Shown: piece by piece, positions 50,979 to 61,227 of the stretch
Layout of the letters: each line of letters opens with the position of its first letter
Numbering within the stretch: position 1 is the stretch's first letter
Source of the DNA: Acidiferrimicrobium sp. IK
Lineage (GTDB): Bacteria > Actinomycetota > Acidimicrobiia > Acidimicrobiales > Palsa-688
DNA: 64,000 nucleotides
Assembly (NCBI RefSeq): GCF_025499425.1
Contig: NZ_JAIMCB010000011.1
Coordinates: 91,608-155,607, forward strand
Reading direction: 5' to 3'
Program-made: the position numbers and the translations under genes
Notes under the pieces: model-generated
Seen by the model: the letters and a program-made list of their open reading frames with translations, nothing else
Told to the model about the DNA's origin: nothing
The model's database searches: none

Positions 50979-52963
50979 GGCCTGGACGCGGGAGCCGCCA
51001 GGCGATCCCGGATGGCTCGCTCCACCCCTCGCCCGTCGCTGTCCACCTCGTCGAGGGGTACATGGTCGGCGCCGATGGCGCGCGCCAGGCGCCGGCCCAG
51101 GCCGAGGCGCGTCGGGCCGGTCTCGGCGTCGAGGACCAACGCCCGGATTCCGGTGGCTGCCAGCTCCGCTGCGGCCGCGTCGGCCGCGGCCAGGGGGTCA
51201 GGGCCGCCGGCGGTGGCCCGCCCGTCGGTGATCAGTACCGCCACCGGTTCGGGTCCGCCGGCCCGGCGGGTGGCGCGGACCATGGCCGTCACCGCCTGCA
51301 GGCCGGCGGCCAGCGGCGTGGTCCCCCCGGTCGGGATGCCCTCGAGGCGGGCCCGGGCGATCTCGACCGATCCGGTGGGGCGCAGCACCACCTCGGCGCC
51401 CGAGCCCCGAAACACGATCAGCGCCACCCGATCCCGCCGCCGGTAGGCGTCTCCGAGCAGCCCGATCACCGCGGCGCGGGCCGCGTCGAGTCGGCGGCGG
51501 GCGGCCATCGACCCGGACGCGTCGACGGCCAGGATCACCAGCGAGGAGCGGGGCTGCTCCGCGTGCACGGCGCGCAGGTCCTCGGCGGCCAGCCCGCTCG
51601 ACCCGGCCGTGGCGGGCTCGGCGCGCTGCGCGTCGGCCAGCACGGTCGCGGTCACCGCGACCCGCTGCTCGGCGTGCTGATAGGGCACGGCTCGGATCGA
51701 CCGGCCGGTCGGGGCGGCGGCCCGTTCGCCGCGGCCCGCCGGCGCGGCGCCCCGGGACGGGCCGGCCTCTGGCAGGACCAGCCGAGCGGCGGGCGCCGTC
51801 TCTTCGGGATCGAGGTCCGGGGCTGGCGACCGGGTCCCGGTCCCGTCTGGCTCCGGCGATGCTGCGGGGGGCGGCGACCCCAGCGCGCCGTCGGGCGCCT
51901 CCCCGCGGGTCGCCCCGTCGGCGTCCGGAGGCGTGTCTGGCGCGTCGCCGGGAGCCGAGCCTGGCGCGTCGCTGGCGGCCGGAGCCGGGTCTGGCGGGCG
52001 GGCAGTACCGCCGCCGGCGGGGGGCGGCGACCCCAGCGCGTCGTCGAGCGCGTCTGACAGGTCCTGATCCGCCAAGCCCGGAGTCTCGAACGGGTCCCGC
52101 CGGCGGCGGTGGGCCAGCACCATGGGCGCCACCCGGCGCAGGTCCTCGGGGTCGGTCTCGGCTCTGCCCTCCCACCCCGCCAGCGCCGCCGCGGCACGGC
52201 ACAGCGAGAGGTCGGCTCGCAGGCCCTCGGCCCCGACGGCCAGGGCCAGGCGGGTCGCGGCTTCGATCGTCGCGTCGCTCAGCCGGGCCGGCGCCGCGGC
52301 ACGCAGCCGCTCGGCTTCCACCGCGTCGCGGTCGCGGGCCGCGGCCGCGTCGGGTGACGCTGCGCCCAGTCGCTCGAAGTCGATCTGCCCGCGGACGATC
52401 GCCGCCCGCTGCGCCGGGTCGGCCGGGGCCCGGACCTCGACGCAGAGCCCGAAGCGGTCGAGCAGCTGCGGGCGCAGCTCGCCTTCCTCGGGGTTCATGG
52501 ACCCGACCAGCACGAAGCGGGCCGGGTGGGACTGGGAGATGCCGTCGCGCTCGACGCGGTTGACGCCGGACACGGCCACGTCGAGCAGCGTGTCCACCAG
52601 GTGGTCGGCGAGAAGGTTGATCTCGTCGACGTAGAGCACCCCGCCGTCGGCGCCGGCCAGCAACCCGGGACGCCACGCGTGCCGGCGGTCGCCGAGCAAA
52701 GCCGCGACGTCGACGGCGCCGACCACCCGGTCCTCGGTCGCGCCGAGGGGCAGCTCGACGAAGGGGGCGCCCTCCGCCAGCAGCGGCGCCAGGCCGCGGG
52801 CCAGGGTGGTCTTGGCCGAGCCCTTGTCGCCTCGCAGGAGCACCCCACCCAGGCGCGGCTCGATCGCGGCGAGGATCAGGGCCAGCTTGGCGTCCTCCTG
52901 GCCCACCACAGCCGAGAACGGCAGCTGTGACCGGCCCGTCTCCTCGCTCCCCGCCCCGCTCAC
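50975..52963 (-). CDS. ChlI-ChlD-like fused chelatase subunit (cobaltochelatase partner of CobN)
   Basis: 662 residues. The N-terminal AAA+ domain has Walker A '[13 protein letters not shown]', Walker B 'LYVDEINLL' and '[18 protein letters not shown]'. A disordered Pro/Asp/Gly linker (about 310-430) joins it to a C-terminal VWA domain with the MIDAS motif D-A-S-G-S in '[16 protein letters not shown]'. With CobN it should form an ATP-driven cobalt chelatase, as proposed for actinobacteria that lack separate CobS/CobT chelatase subunits. The GTG at 52963 has GGAGGAG upstream and overlaps the cobN stop (GTGA). Confidence 0.92.
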   Translation of the reverse strand: MSGAGSEETGRSQLPFSAVVGQEDAKLALILAAIEPRLGGVLLRGDKGSAKTTLARGLAPLLAEGAPFVELPLGATEDRVVGAVDVAALLGDRRHAWRPGLLAGADGGVLYVDEINLLADHLVDTLLDVAVSGVNRVERDGISQSHPARFVLVGSMNPEEGELRPQLLDRFGLCVEVRAPADPAQRAAIVRGQIDFERLGAASPDAAAARDRDAVEAERLRAAAPARLSDATIEAATRLALAVGAEGLRADLSLCRAAAALAGWEGRAETDPEDLRRVAPMVLAHRRRRDPFETPGLADQDLSDALDDALGSPPPAGGGTARPPDPAPAASDAPGSAPGDAPDTPPDADGATRGEAPDGALGSPPPAASPEPDGTGTRSPAPDLDPEETAPAARLVLPEAGPSRGAAPAGRGERAAAPTGRSIRAVPYQHAEQRVAVTATVLADAQRAEPATAGSSGLAAEDLRAVHAEQPRSSLVILAVDASGSMAARRRLDAARAAVIGLLGDAYRRRDRVALIVFRGSGAEVVLRPTGSVEIARARLEGIPTGGTTPLAAGLQAVTAMVRATRRAGGPEPVAVLITDGRATAGGPDPLAAADAAAAELAATGIRALVLDAETGPTRLGLGRRLARAIGADHVPLDEVDSDGRGVERAIRDRLAAPASRP

Positions 52964-55900
52964 CGGGACTCCTCCCATCCTTCCGCCTCGAGCAGCGCCC
53001 GGCGCAGCACGTCGGCCCGCTCCTGGTCCGGCTTCCAGCGTCCCCGGCTCTCGGCCTCGAGCAGGCGCTCGACGATGGATCGGAGGGCCCACGGGTTGGA
53101 CGCCTCGAAGAACTCCCGGACCGCCGGGTCGGCCACGTAGGCGTCGGTGACCTTCTCGTACATCCACTGCTCGGCGACGTGCGCGGTCACGTCGTAGCCG
53201 AAGAGGTAGTCGACGGTGGCCGCCATCTCGAACGCCCCCTTGTAGCCGTGGCGTTGCATGGCATCCAGCCACTTGGGGTTGAGGACCCGGGTCCGCACGA
53301 CGCGGGCGGCCTCCTCCGCCAGCGACCGCACGACCGGGCGGGCCGGGTTGGACGAGTCGCCGAACCAGGCCTTCGGGTCCCGGCCGGTCAGCGCTCGGAT
53401 GGTGGCGACCATCCCGCCGTGCTCCTGGAAGTAGTCGTCGGAGTCGAATATATCGTGCTCGCGGTTGTCCTGGTTTTTAACCGCGACGTCGATCGCCGCG
53501 AACCGTCGCTTCATCGCGTCGGTGGCCGCGACGCCCATCCCCGCCCGGCCGTAGGACCACCCCGACCAGGCGATGTACACCGCGGCCAGGTCCTGGTCGG
53601 AGCGCCAGTCCCGGGTCTCGAGCAGGTTGAGGATGCCCGCTCCGTAGCTTCCCGGCGTAGGGCCGAAGACCCGCGGGTCCTCCCCGCCGTGCTTCTTCGG
53701 GAAGTTGGTGTCGTCGCCCTCCCCGTCGAGAGAAGCCACCAGCCGTACCGCGTCGTCGAGCAGCTCCACCAGCCCCGGGAACGCGTCGCGGAAGAACCCA
53801 GAGATGCGCAGCGTCACGTCGATTCTGGGGCGGCCCAGCTCGTCGAGCGGGATCGGCTCGAGGCCGACCACCCGCCGGGTCCTCGGCTCCCACACCGGCC
53901 GGACGCCGAGCAGCGCCAGGGCCTCGGCGACGTCGTCTCCTTGGGTTCGCATGGCGGCGGTGCCCCACAGCACCAAGCCGACGGTCTCTGGGTAGCGGCC
54001 CTCCTCCTCCAGGTGCCGGCCGAGCACTTCGGCGGCCAGCTTCTGGCCCACCTCCCACGACAGCTCGGTCGGCAGCGCCTTCGGGTCGACCGAGTAGAAG
54101 TTCCGCCCGGTCGGCAGGACGTGGGCGCAGCCCCTGGTGAGCGCGCCGGAGGGTCCGGCGGGCACGTAGCGCCCGCCGAGGCCGGCGAGGAGGTTGCCCA
54201 CCTCGTCGGTGGCCCGCCGCAGGTTGGGGACCAGCCACTCGCAGATCCAGCCCAATACCGTCTCGGCGCCGGGAGGGAGGTCACCGAGTCCCGGGAGGTC
54301 ACCGGCGCGCCATCCGGCCGCGGCGGCGGTCTCCAGCCAGCCACGGGCGGTCGCCTCGATGGCGTCGAGCTGGGTGGAGTCGGTCTCGTCGGCGCCGACG
54401 TGCTCCGCGGCCAGGCTGCGCAGCGAGGGGATCCGGCCGTGGGCCAGGCGGGTGACGACCAGCACCAAGTCGAGCAGCGTGTCGCCGGCCGGGGCGTCCC
54501 CCAAGGTGTGCAGCCCGCCGCGGATCTGGGCGTCTTTCAGGCTGCAGAGGTAGCCGTCGACCTCGAGGATGATGTCGTCGAAGGTGTCGTCCAGCTCGAC
54601 GCTGGTCAAGCCCAGGTCCTGGTCGATGGCCGCGGTGCGCAGCAGCTCCCAGATCCGTTCCCGAAGCGCCGGCAGCTTGGAGGGGTCCATGGTCTGCAGC
54701 TGCGCGTACTCGTCGAAGAGCTGCTCGAGGCGGGCCAGGTCGTCGTAGGTGTCGGCCCGGGTCATCGGCGGCAGCAGGTGGTCGATGACCACCGCGTGGG
54801 CCCGCCGCTTGGCCTGCGTGCCCTCGCCGGGGTCGTTGACCACGAACGGGTAGAACAGCGGCAGGTCGCCAAGCGCCGCGTCGGGCCAGCAGCCGGCGGA
54901 CAGCCCGACGGCCTTGCCCGGCAGCCACTCCAGGGTGCCGTGCTTGCCCAGGTGCACGACCGCGTCGGCGCCCCACGTCTCGTCCAGCCACCGGTAGAAC
55001 GCCAGGTAGTGGTGGGCCGGCGGCAGCGCCGGCGAGTGGTACACCGCGACGGGGTCGTCGCCGTAGCCGCGCGGCGGTTGGATGGCGATGAGCACGTTGC
55101 CGAGCTCGACTCCGCTGAACACCAGGTCCCCGTCGTGGATCCGTTGCGTGCCCGGCGCCGGGCCCCACGCCCCCTCGAGCTCCTCCCGGGCGCTCGCCGG
55201 CAGCGTCGAGAACCACTCCGCGTACCGGCCGGCCGGCAGCCGGCCGACCGCCTGGTCCAGCTGCGCCTCGGTGAGGCTCTCCGCCTCGTAGGTCAGCCCG
55301 TCGGCCAGCGCCGCCATCAAGGCGTCGCCGCTGTCCGGTGGGGTTCCGACGTCGTAGCCGGCGCCGGCGAGGGCCTCGAGGAGGACCAGGGCGGACGCGG
55401 GGGTGTCGAGCCCGACCGCGTTGCCGAGGCGGCTGCGGCGGGTCGGGTAGGCGGACAGGACGATCGCCACCTTGCGCTGCGCCGGCGGCCGGACGCCCAG
55501 GCGGGCGTGGCGCAGCGCCAAGCCGGCGACGCGCTCCACCCGGTCGGGCACCGACCGGTACGCCCGGACCGCGGTGCCGAGCTGGTCTCCGTCGTCGACG
55601 ACCTCGTTGAACGCGAACGTGGGGGCGATGATCCGCCCGTCCAGCTCGGGGATCGCGACCCCGGAGGTCACGTCGTAGGGGCCGAGCCCGGCCTCGGAGG
55701 CCAGCCAGTCGGCGCGCGACCGGCCGGCGCTGGGGGCCTGGATGACCGGGATGTCCAAGTCGGCCAGGCGGGCCACGTCCCAGCCCTCGCCGTCCATGCC
55801 GCCGGCCGCGCCTGGCGTGCCGGCCCCTGCGGCGGCGCCTCCCGCGGCCAGGACGGTGGTGATCAGCACCCGGGCTCCCGAGGCGCGCAGCTCGTCGATC

Positions 55901-56514
55901 ACCGGTTGGCTGCTGTCGTCGCGCAGGGAGTAGCACCACAGCGCGAGGGGACGGCCGCCCTTCTTGTCGATCTCGGCGCACAAGTCGTCGACGAACTGGG
56001 TGTTACCGGCCACCAGGTGGGCCCGGTAGAACACGATCCCCACCACCGGACCGTCGCCTTCGCTCGGCCGGCGCCACACCCCGAACGACGGGACCGGGGC
56101 GGGCGGCTCGAACCCCCACCCCTCGAAGCACACGGTGTCGGCGACGAAACGCAGCAGCTGCTCGAAGTTGGCCGGTCCGCCGTGGACCAGGTAACCGAAC
56201 GCCTCGGTGACCGTCGCGCTTGGCACGCTCGACAGCGCGGTCAGCTCGGCGTCGGGGACGGCCTCGCCGGCGAACGCCAGAAGCGGGATGCCCCGAGCTT
56301 CGCACTCGGCCCGCAGCCGGTCGAAGCCGTCCTTCCACGCCCGCCGGCCGCCGAGGAGGCGGACCAGCACCACCCTGACGCCGGTGAGGTCGCCGATCGG
56401 GTCGGCCGCCCAGGTGGTGGCCGCGGTCACCGCCGGGAACCCTTCCGGCAGGCCCTCCACCGCGGTGCGAAGGGCCAGGATCTCGGTGTCGGTGGTGAGG
56501 ATGAGCTTGATCAC
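52960..56514 (-). CDS. cobN: cobaltochelatase subunit CobN
   Basis: 1184 residues, close to the usual length. Conserved CobN segments include '[21 protein letters not shown]', '[26 protein letters not shown]', '[17 protein letters not shown]', '[23 protein letters not shown]' and '[23 protein letters not shown]'. It is the large subunit that inserts Co2+ into hydrogenobyrinic acid a,c-diamide, marking the late-insertion (aerobic) route. It overlaps the ChlI/D-like gene and follows the FhuF-like gene by 33 bp. Confidence 0.97.
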   Translation of the reverse strand: MIKLILTTDTEILALRTAVEGLPEGFPAVTAATTWAADPIGDLTGVRVVLVRLLGGRRAWKDGFDRLRAECEARGIPLLAFAGEAVPDAELTALSSVPSATVTEAFGYLVHGGPANFEQLLRFVADTVCFEGWGFEPPAPVPSFGVWRRPSEGDGPVVGIVFYRAHLVAGNTQFVDDLCAEIDKKGGRPLALWCYSLRDDSSQPVIDELRASGARVLITTVLAAGGAAAGAGTPGAAGGMDGEGWDVARLADLDIPVIQAPSAGRSRADWLASEAGLGPYDVTSGVAIPELDGRIIAPTFAFNEVVDDGDQLGTAVRAYRSVPDRVERVAGLALRHARLGVRPPAQRKVAIVLSAYPTRRSRLGNAVGLDTPASALVLLEALAGAGYDVGTPPDSGDALMAALADGLTYEAESLTEAQLDQAVGRLPAGRYAEWFSTLPASAREELEGAWGPAPGTQRIHDGDLVFSGVELGNVLIAIQPPRGYGDDPVAVYHSPALPPAHHYLAFYRWLDETWGADAVVHLGKHGTLEWLPGKAVGLSAGCWPDAALGDLPLFYPFVVNDPGEGTQAKRRAHAVVIDHLLPPMTRADTYDDLARLEQLFDEYAQLQTMDPSKLPALRERIWELLRTAAIDQDLGLTSVELDDTFDDIILEVDGYLCSLKDAQIRGGLHTLGDAPAGDTLLDLVLVVTRLAHGRIPSLRSLAAEHVGADETDSTQLDAIEATARGWLETAAAAGWRAGDLPGLGDLPPGAETVLGWICEWLVPNLRRATDEVGNLLAGLGGRYVPAGPSGALTRGCAHVLPTGRNFYSVDPKALPTELSWEVGQKLAAEVLGRHLEEEGRYPETVGLVLWGTAAMRTQGDDVAEALALLGVRPVWEPRTRRVVGLEPIPLDELGRPRIDVTLRISGFFRDAFPGLVELLDDAVRLVASLDGEGDDTNFPKKHGGEDPRVFGPTPGSYGAGILNLLETRDWRSDQDLAAVYIAWSGWSYGRAGMGVAATDAMKRRFAAIDVAVKNQDNREHDIFDSDDYFQEHGGMVATIRALTGRDPKAWFGDSSNPARPVVRSLAEEAARVVRTRVLNPKWLDAMQRHGYKGAFEMAATVDYLFGYDVTAHVAEQWMYEKVTDAYVADPAVREFFEASNPWALRSIVERLLEAESRGRWKPDQERADVLRRALLEAEGWEESR

Positions 56515-56547
56515 GAGGCGAGGTCCTTCATGCTGCTTTCGGGGCTC

Positions 56548-57477
56548 TCATGACGGCGTCACGAGGGAGGAGGCGAGCTCGTCTCGCCGGCGTTGCTCGA
56601 GGTCGGCGGCGGGGATGAGGCTGCAGTCGTCGCAGGTGGAGCTGCCCGGCACCTTGTACCAAAGGCAGCAGCTGCTGCGGGTCCAGAACCACCCGTCCGG
56701 CCCGTCCGGCCCGAGGGCGACCGTCTCGAACCGGCCGGCGCCGCCCATCCACCGCCGGGCCGGCCCGGACGCGAAGAACTCGTCAGCCCGCCGGCGGACC
56801 GCGGCCCGCTCGGCGCGGTCCCCACGGTCTCGGGCTGCGCCCTCCACCGCCCGGAACGCGGCGGCGGCCGAAGCGGCGGCGTTGCCGGCGACCAGCCGCT
56901 CGCCGAGCCGCACGATGGCGCGCAGCAGCGCCGAGAAGCCGACCAGGTGCTCGTCGATCAGGGCGGCCGCCAAGCCGTCCGCGTCGCCGGGCGCTCCGAG
57001 GGAGCCGCCCCGGCGGTCGCCGTCGCCGTCCGCGGCCGGGTCGGCGCCAAGTACCGGGTCGGCGCCGAGCACCGGGTCGCCGTCCGCCGCCGGGCGGGAG
57101 CCAAGCGCCGGGTCGGCGTTCGATTGCTGCGGACGGAAGGCCAGCTGCGTCGCACGGCCCTTCCCGAACACGACTGCGGTGCCCGCCGCCGCCGGCGACG
57201 GCCACGGCAGGCCGAGGGCGTACGCAGCCAGTGAGACCGCCCCGACCTTGAACGCGTACGACTGGGACAGCAGCGATGCCGCGACCGGCGCGGTCGCGCC
57301 CCTGGCCTCCGCCCCCGCCGCGACCGCGGCCGCGAGCGCGGACCGCTCCAGGCGGTCGCAGGCGATCCACCCGCCGGCGGTCCAGCCGTCGTCGCCGGAG
57401 GGAGGCGCCGGCGCCGCCCGCAGGTAGGACACCCGGCCTTCCACCTCGGCCAGCACCGCCTCGAGCGTCGGGCTCAC
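56548..57477 (-). CDS. FhuF-like [2Fe-2S] protein in the cobalamin operon
   Basis: 309 residues. The C-terminus has the exact FhuF cluster motif, C-C-x10-C-x2-C (C270, C271, C282, C285; 'SCCLWYKVPGSSTCDDC'). An Ala-rich helical region precedes it, and a low-complexity insert with repeated D-P-V-L-G-A (about 125-150) interrupts the middle. FhuF proteins reduce Fe3+ in siderophores. Its GTG overlaps the cobQ stop (GTGA) and cobN follows, so it is translated within the B12 operon. Reduction of a Co(II) corrinoid or of cobalt is my inference; siderophore reduction is the alternative. Confidence 0.85.
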   Translation of the reverse strand: MSPTLEAVLAEVEGRVSYLRAAPAPPSGDDGWTAGGWIACDRLERSALAAAVAAGAEARGATAPVAASLLSQSYAFKVGAVSLAAYALGLPWPSPAAAGTAVVFGKGRATQLAFRPQQSNADPALGSRPAADGDPVLGADPVLGADPAADGDGDRRGGSLGAPGDADGLAAALIDEHLVGFSALLRAIVRLGERLVAGNAAASAAAAFRAVEGAARDRGDRAERAAVRRRADEFFASGPARRWMGGAGRFETVALGPDGPDGWFWTRSSCCLWYKVPGSSTCDDCSLIPAADLEQRRRDELASSLVTPS

Positions 57478-59087
57478 CTCCGGGCTCCTGCGGCGACGAG
57501 CCGGTCGAGAGCGGCCAGGTCCAGGTTGGTTGCGACGGCGTCGGCCACCGCGTCGATGCGCTGCTGGCGGGCGGCCTCGAACGAGCCGCCGCCGGCCACG
57601 GCCACCCCGACCGTTTTCCCCACCTCTGCCAGCAAAGCAGCCCGGAAACCGTCGTCTTCGAGCAGCCCGTGGAGCGTGGTGGCCCACACCCTGGCACCCC
57701 CCGGGGTCCGGCCCGTGCAGCCGTCGGTTCCTCCGCCGTCGAGCTCGATCCATCCCGCCGCGGTGGTCGAGACCCGCCCGTGGTGGATCTGGTAGCCGTG
57801 GACCGCCGAGCCGAGCGCCCGGCCCCGCCGCAGCCTGGTGACCTTGTCGGCCCCGAAGCGGGTGGTGACGTCGAGATGGCCCAGCCCGGCGGTGACCGGC
57901 AGCGGCGACTCGACGCCGTCGGGGTCCTCGATGCGCCGGCCGAGCATCTGGTAGCCGGCGCAGATGCCGAGCACCGTGGTAGCGCAGGCCGCGACCGCAC
58001 GGTCCAGGCCGCGGGCCCGCAACCAGGCCAGGTCCGCGACGGTGGCCTTCGACCCGGGCAGCACGAGCAGGTCCGGCCGGCCGACGTTGCGGGGGTCGTC
58101 GACGAAGCGGACCGACACGCCCGGCTCGACCGCGAGGGGGTCGAGGTCGGTGAAATTGGCGAGGTGCGGGAACCGGACCACGGCCACGTCGAGCACCCCC
58201 GCGCCCGCTGCCGCGGGAGCCCTGCCCTGCTCGCGCTCAAGGATCATCGCGTCCTCGCCGTCCAAGCCTGGGCCTTCCAGCCAGGGCAGCACCCCGAGGG
58301 TCGGCACCCCGCAGCGGGCCTCCAACGACTCGGCGGCGCCGGCGAGCAGCGACCCGTCCCCCCGGAACTTGTTGATCACGAAACCCCGCACCAGCGGCCG
58401 GTAGCGGTCGGGCAGGAGCGCCACCGTCCCGAACAGAGCGGCGAACACGCCGCCCAGATCGATGTCGCCGACCACCACCGCCGGGATGCCGGCGTCGTGG
58501 GCGACGCGCAGGTTGACGATGTCGTGGTCGAGCAGGTTGATCTCCGCCGGGCTCCCCGCACCCTCCAGCACCACGACGTCGTAGCGCCGGCGCAGGTCGT
58601 CGAGGGCGTCGAGCACCGTGGCGAGCAGCGCCGGCTTGTGGCGGTGGTACTCGACCGCCGACATGACCCCCGCCGGCCGGCCCATGACCACGACCTGGCT
58701 GCGGCCGGGGCCGGTCGGCTTGAGCAGGACCGGGTTCATCGCCACTTCCGGGGCGACGCCGGCGGCCGCGGCCTGCCACGCCTGGGCCCGGCCGATCTCG
58801 TGGCCGGAGGGGGTGACCGCCGAGTTGTTGGCCATGTTCTGCGCCTTGAACGGCGCGACGCGCAGGCCCTGGCGGGCGTAATGGCGGCACAGTCCTGCCA
58901 CCAGAGTGCTCTTGCCGGCGTTGGAGGTCGTACCGCAGACCATCAGCGCGCCGCCCCGGATCCCGGTGGGCTCGGCCGCGGTGGGTTCGGCCGCGGTGGG
59001 TTCGGCCGCGGTGGGTTCGGCCGCGGTGGGCTCGGTGCCTGATGGGTGACTCTGGCCGGCTGGTGCCGGGGCCCCGGGTGGGTTCAC
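57474..59087 (-). CDS. cobQ: cobyric acid synthase
   Basis: 537 residues. N-terminal ATP-binding amidoligase domain with 'MVCGTTSNAGKSTLVAGLCR', 'KAQNMANNSAVT' and 'EGAGSPAEINL'; C-terminal glutamine amidotransferase domain with 'LGICAGYQMLG' (catalytic Cys) and 'GYQIHHGRV'. It amidates four side chains of the corrin ring. The first 45 residues contain four T-A-A-E-P repeats and are probably disordered. First gene after the cobalamin riboswitch; GTG start with GGGAG upstream. Confidence 0.97.
   Translation of the reverse strand: MNPPGAPAPAGQSHPSGTEPTAAEPTAAEPTAAEPTAAEPTGIRGGALMVCGTTSNAGKSTLVAGLCRHYARQGLRVAPFKAQNMANNSAVTPSGHEIGRAQAWQAAAAGVAPEVAMNPVLLKPTGPGRSQVVVMGRPAGVMSAVEYHRHKPALLATVLDALDDLRRRYDVVVLEGAGSPAEINLLDHDIVNLRVAHDAGIPAVVVGDIDLGGVFAALFGTVALLPDRYRPLVRGFVINKFRGDGSLLAGAAESLEARCGVPTLGVLPWLEGPGLDGEDAMILEREQGRAPAAAGAGVLDVAVVRFPHLANFTDLDPLAVEPGVSVRFVDDPRNVGRPDLLVLPGSKATVADLAWLRARGLDRAVAACATTVLGICAGYQMLGRRIEDPDGVESPLPVTAGLGHLDVTTRFGADKVTRLRRGRALGSAVHGYQIHHGRVSTTAAGWIELDGGGTDGCTGRTPGGARVWATTLHGLLEDDGFRAALLAEVGKTVGVAVAGGGSFEAARQQRIDAVADAVATNLDLAALDRLVAAGARR
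58968..59027 (-). repeat. four 15-bp tandem repeats in the cobQ 5' end
   Basis: Each 15-bp unit encodes T-A-A-E-P (residues 21-40 of CobQ). The copies are nearly identical at the DNA level, so the array is recent and can change copy number in frame. Confidence 0.8.
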
Positions 59088-59119
59088 CTATGACGTCTCC
59101 CGCGTCGATGCTCGATCTC

Positions 59120-59255
59120 GACACAGGTGTCCTGGCTTCCGGATCGACGCTCGCCCCGGCCTTCCAGCCTCGAGAGGCCGTGACCGTCCGTTGGGGTCTA
59201 CTCCTCGGTGACAGTTGCGGGACAGCCCCGGATTCCCACCGGTGTTCCCTGCGAC
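59120..59255 (-). promoter_or_regulatory. cobalamin riboswitch upstream of cobQ
   Basis: On the minus strand the blocks appear in the expected order: GGGAACACCGGTG, then GAATCCGGGGCTGTCCCGC, then CAACTGT, and finally the B12 box region AGCCAGGACACCTG at 59138-59124. It ends about 35 bases before the cobQ start, so it can sequester the ribosome site or form a terminator when adenosylcobalamin is bound. It should repress the whole cobQ to cobT series. Boundaries are approximate. Confidence 0.93.
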
Positions 59256-59286
59256 GGCGACGACACTAGCAGGCACCCCCTCGGGG

Positions 59287-59376
59287 CTTCTGGGCGGCGC
59301 TCGGGTTCTGGGCGGCGCTCGGGTTCTGGGCGGCGCTCGGCTTCTGGGCGGCGCTCGGGTTCTGGGCGCAGCCGGG
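59287..59376. repeat. five tandem copies of an 18-bp unit
   Basis: The unit (C/G)TTCTGGGCGGCGCTCGG starts at 59287, 59305, 59323, 59341 and 59359; the last copy is diverged. It fills the region between the riboswitch and cobK, where promoters for both directions should lie. Confidence 0.85.
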
Positions 59377-59407
59377 CCTTTGGCGGCGCCGTCTACCGTC
59401 GGGCGAC

Positions 59408-60184
59408 ATGAACGCCGCTTCCGGCGGGACCGCCCGCCGGCTACTCCTGCTCGGCGGCACCACCGAGGCATCCGCCCTCGCTCGCGAACTGGTCGCCTGT
59501 CGCATCGAGGTCATCACGTCGCTGGCCGGGCGGACCTCCAACCCCCGCCGGCCGCCCGGGCAGCTGCGCATCGGTGGGTTTGGCGGCGCCGCCGGCCTGG
59601 AAGCGTGGCTGCGCAAGGAGTCGATCGGCGCCGTGGTCGACGCCACCCATCCCTTCGCGGCGGTCATGCGCTGGAACGCCGCGACGGCATGCGAGACCGT
59701 CGGCGTCCCCCGCCTCCGGTTGGAACGACCGCCGTGGTCACCGACTCAGGGCGACCGGTGGCGGCCGGTGACGTCGCTTCGAGCGGCCGCCGACGAGGTG
59801 GTGGCGGCCCGGGCCGAGCGGGTGATGCTCACGACGGGGCGCAGCGACCTGGCGTCGTTCGCACCGGCCGTGGACGGGCGGCGGTGGTGGCTGCTGCGCT
59901 CGATCGAGCCTCCCGATCCCCAACCCCTGGCCCCGGCAGAGGTCATCCTCGATCGGGGACCGTTCAGCGTCGAGGGCGAGACCTCGCTGCTGCGAAACCG
60001 GCGCATCGACCTGCTCGTCACCAAGAACAGTGGCGGTTCGGCGGCGGCCGCCAAGCTGGTCGCCGCTCGAGCTCTCGGGATCGAAGTCGTCATCGTCACC
60101 CGGCCGCCGTCGCCTCCCGGTCCCGGCGCCTCGACGGTCTCCGAGGCGGTGGCGTGGGCGGCGGCGGTCCTCGGGACCGGCTGA
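59408..60184 (+). CDS. cobK: precorrin-6A reductase
   Basis: 258 residues. 'RLLLLGGTTEASALARELV' at the N-terminus, 'VVDATHPFAAVMRWNAATACE' and 'LLVTKNSGGSAAAAKLVAARALGIEVVIVTRPP' are the CobK/CbiJ signatures. It reduces precorrin-6A with NADPH. It is divergent from cobQ and converges on cobJ. Confidence 0.95.
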   Translation: MNAASGGTARRLLLLGGTTEASALARELVACRIEVITSLAGRTSNPRRPPGQLRIGGFGGAAGLEAWLRKESIGAVVDATHPFAAVMRWNAATACETVGVPRLRLERPPWSPTQGDRWRPVTSLRAAADEVVAARAERVMLTTGRSDLASFAPAVDGRRWWLLRSIEPPDPQPLAPAEVILDRGPFSVEGETSLLRNRRIDLLVTKNSGGSAAAAKLVAARALGIEVVIVTRPPSPPGPGASTVSEAVAWAAAVLGTG

Positions 60185-60426
60185 GCGGGGTGCCGGCGGG
60201 TGCCGGCGGGGTGCCGGCGGGGTGGTGCGGTGCAGTGCGCTGCGCTGCGGTGCGCTGCGCTGCGCTGGGGTGCGGTTCGACGTCCAGTTGTCCACGACGC
60301 CAGGTGGGGAAATGGACGTCGAAGCGGCCAGCCCGCCGGAGCCCGCCAGCCCGTCGGGACCGCGCCCAGCGCGGCGCGCCGAGCCCCGCCGGCACCGCGC
60401 CGAGCCCCGCCGGCCCCGCCCCGAAC
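60185..60426. repeat. 242-bp low-complexity spacer between cobK and cobJ
   Basis: Contains short imperfect tandem arrays: GGTGCCGGCGG at the start, then GTGCGCTGC-type units (about 60225-60270), and two copies of a unit containing GCCGAGCCCCGCCGG near 60378-60412. Open frames cross it but are repeats rather than protein. It separates converging genes, so it may include terminators. Confidence 0.6.
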
Positions 60427-61227
60427 TCAGCGCGCCGGGTACGACCGGGGCGTGTACACCTGCCGGGGGTGGCCGGGGCGTTCGATCATGGCGGTGGTCG
60501 ACGAGCCGATCACCAGCACCGTGCGCATGTCGACCCGAGCCTGGTCGAGCTCGCCGAGGGCGACGATCCCGACCTCCTCGGCCGGCCGCCCGACGTCGCG
60601 GCCGACGACCACCGGGGTCGAATCGTCGCGGTGGCCGCTGATGATGTCGAGGGCCCGCCCGAGCTGCCAGGGACGGTGCCGGGACACCGGGTTGTACAGG
60701 GCGAGCACGAAGTCTGCGCCGGCAGCCGCGTCGAGGCGCCGCTCGACCGTCGCCCACGGCTTGAGGTTGTCGGAGAGCGAGACGACCGCGAAGTCGTGCC
60801 CGAGCGGCGCTCCGGCGCGCGCCGCCGCGCCCTGGGCGGCGGTGATGCCGGGGGTGACGGTCACCTCGACGGCGGCCCATCCCGGCGGGGCGTCGTCGCG
60901 GGCCAACTGCTCCATGACCGCGGCGGCCATGGCAAATACGCCGGGGTCGCCGGAGGACACCACTGCGACCGTCCGACCAGCGGCGGCCAGGTCGAGGGCG
61001 GCGGCCGCTCTGGCTGCCTCCTCGCGGTTGTCGGAGGCGTGCCGGCGTTGCCCTGCGGGGCCGGGCGCCACCATGTCCAGGTAGGTCTGGTAGCCGACCA
61101 GGTCGCTGGCCCGGCGCAGGATCGAGTCGACTTCCGGCGTGCGCCACTCCGAGGCGCCCGGGCCGAGTCCGACCACCCAAACCTGCCCGACCGGTTGGCC
61201 ACCCGACCCGCCGGCGGGGCCGGTCAC
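60427..61227 (-). CDS. cobJ: precorrin-3B C17-methyltransferase
   Basis: 266 residues. SAM-dependent tetrapyrrole methylase fold with 'VWVVGLGPG', '[16 protein letters not shown]', '[31 protein letters not shown]' and '[17 protein letters not shown]'. It performs ring contraction. Its start overlaps cobI by 4 bp. Confidence 0.96.
   Translation of the reverse strand: MTGPAGGSGGQPVGQVWVVGLGPGASEWRTPEVDSILRRASDLVGYQTYLDMVAPGPAGQRRHASDNREEAARAAAALDLAAAGRTVAVVSSGDPGVFAMAAAVMEQLARDDAPPGWAAVEVTVTPGITAAQGAAARAGAPLGHDFAVVSLSDNLKPWATVERRLDAAAGADFVLALYNPVSRHRPWQLGRALDIISGHRDDSTPVVVGRDVGRPAEEVGIVALGELDQARVDMRTVLVIGSSTTAMIERPGHPRQVYTPRSYPAR

Noticed and set aside
52927..56553. A 1208-codon open frame antisense to cobN
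   Set aside because: It lies on the strand opposite cobN, whose conserved motifs are unmistakable. Long antisense frames are expected in DNA this GC-rich, and its product has no recognisable domain.
59287..59376. Possible CRISPR array
   Set aside because: The 18-bp units are directly adjacent with no unique spacers and no cas genes are present.
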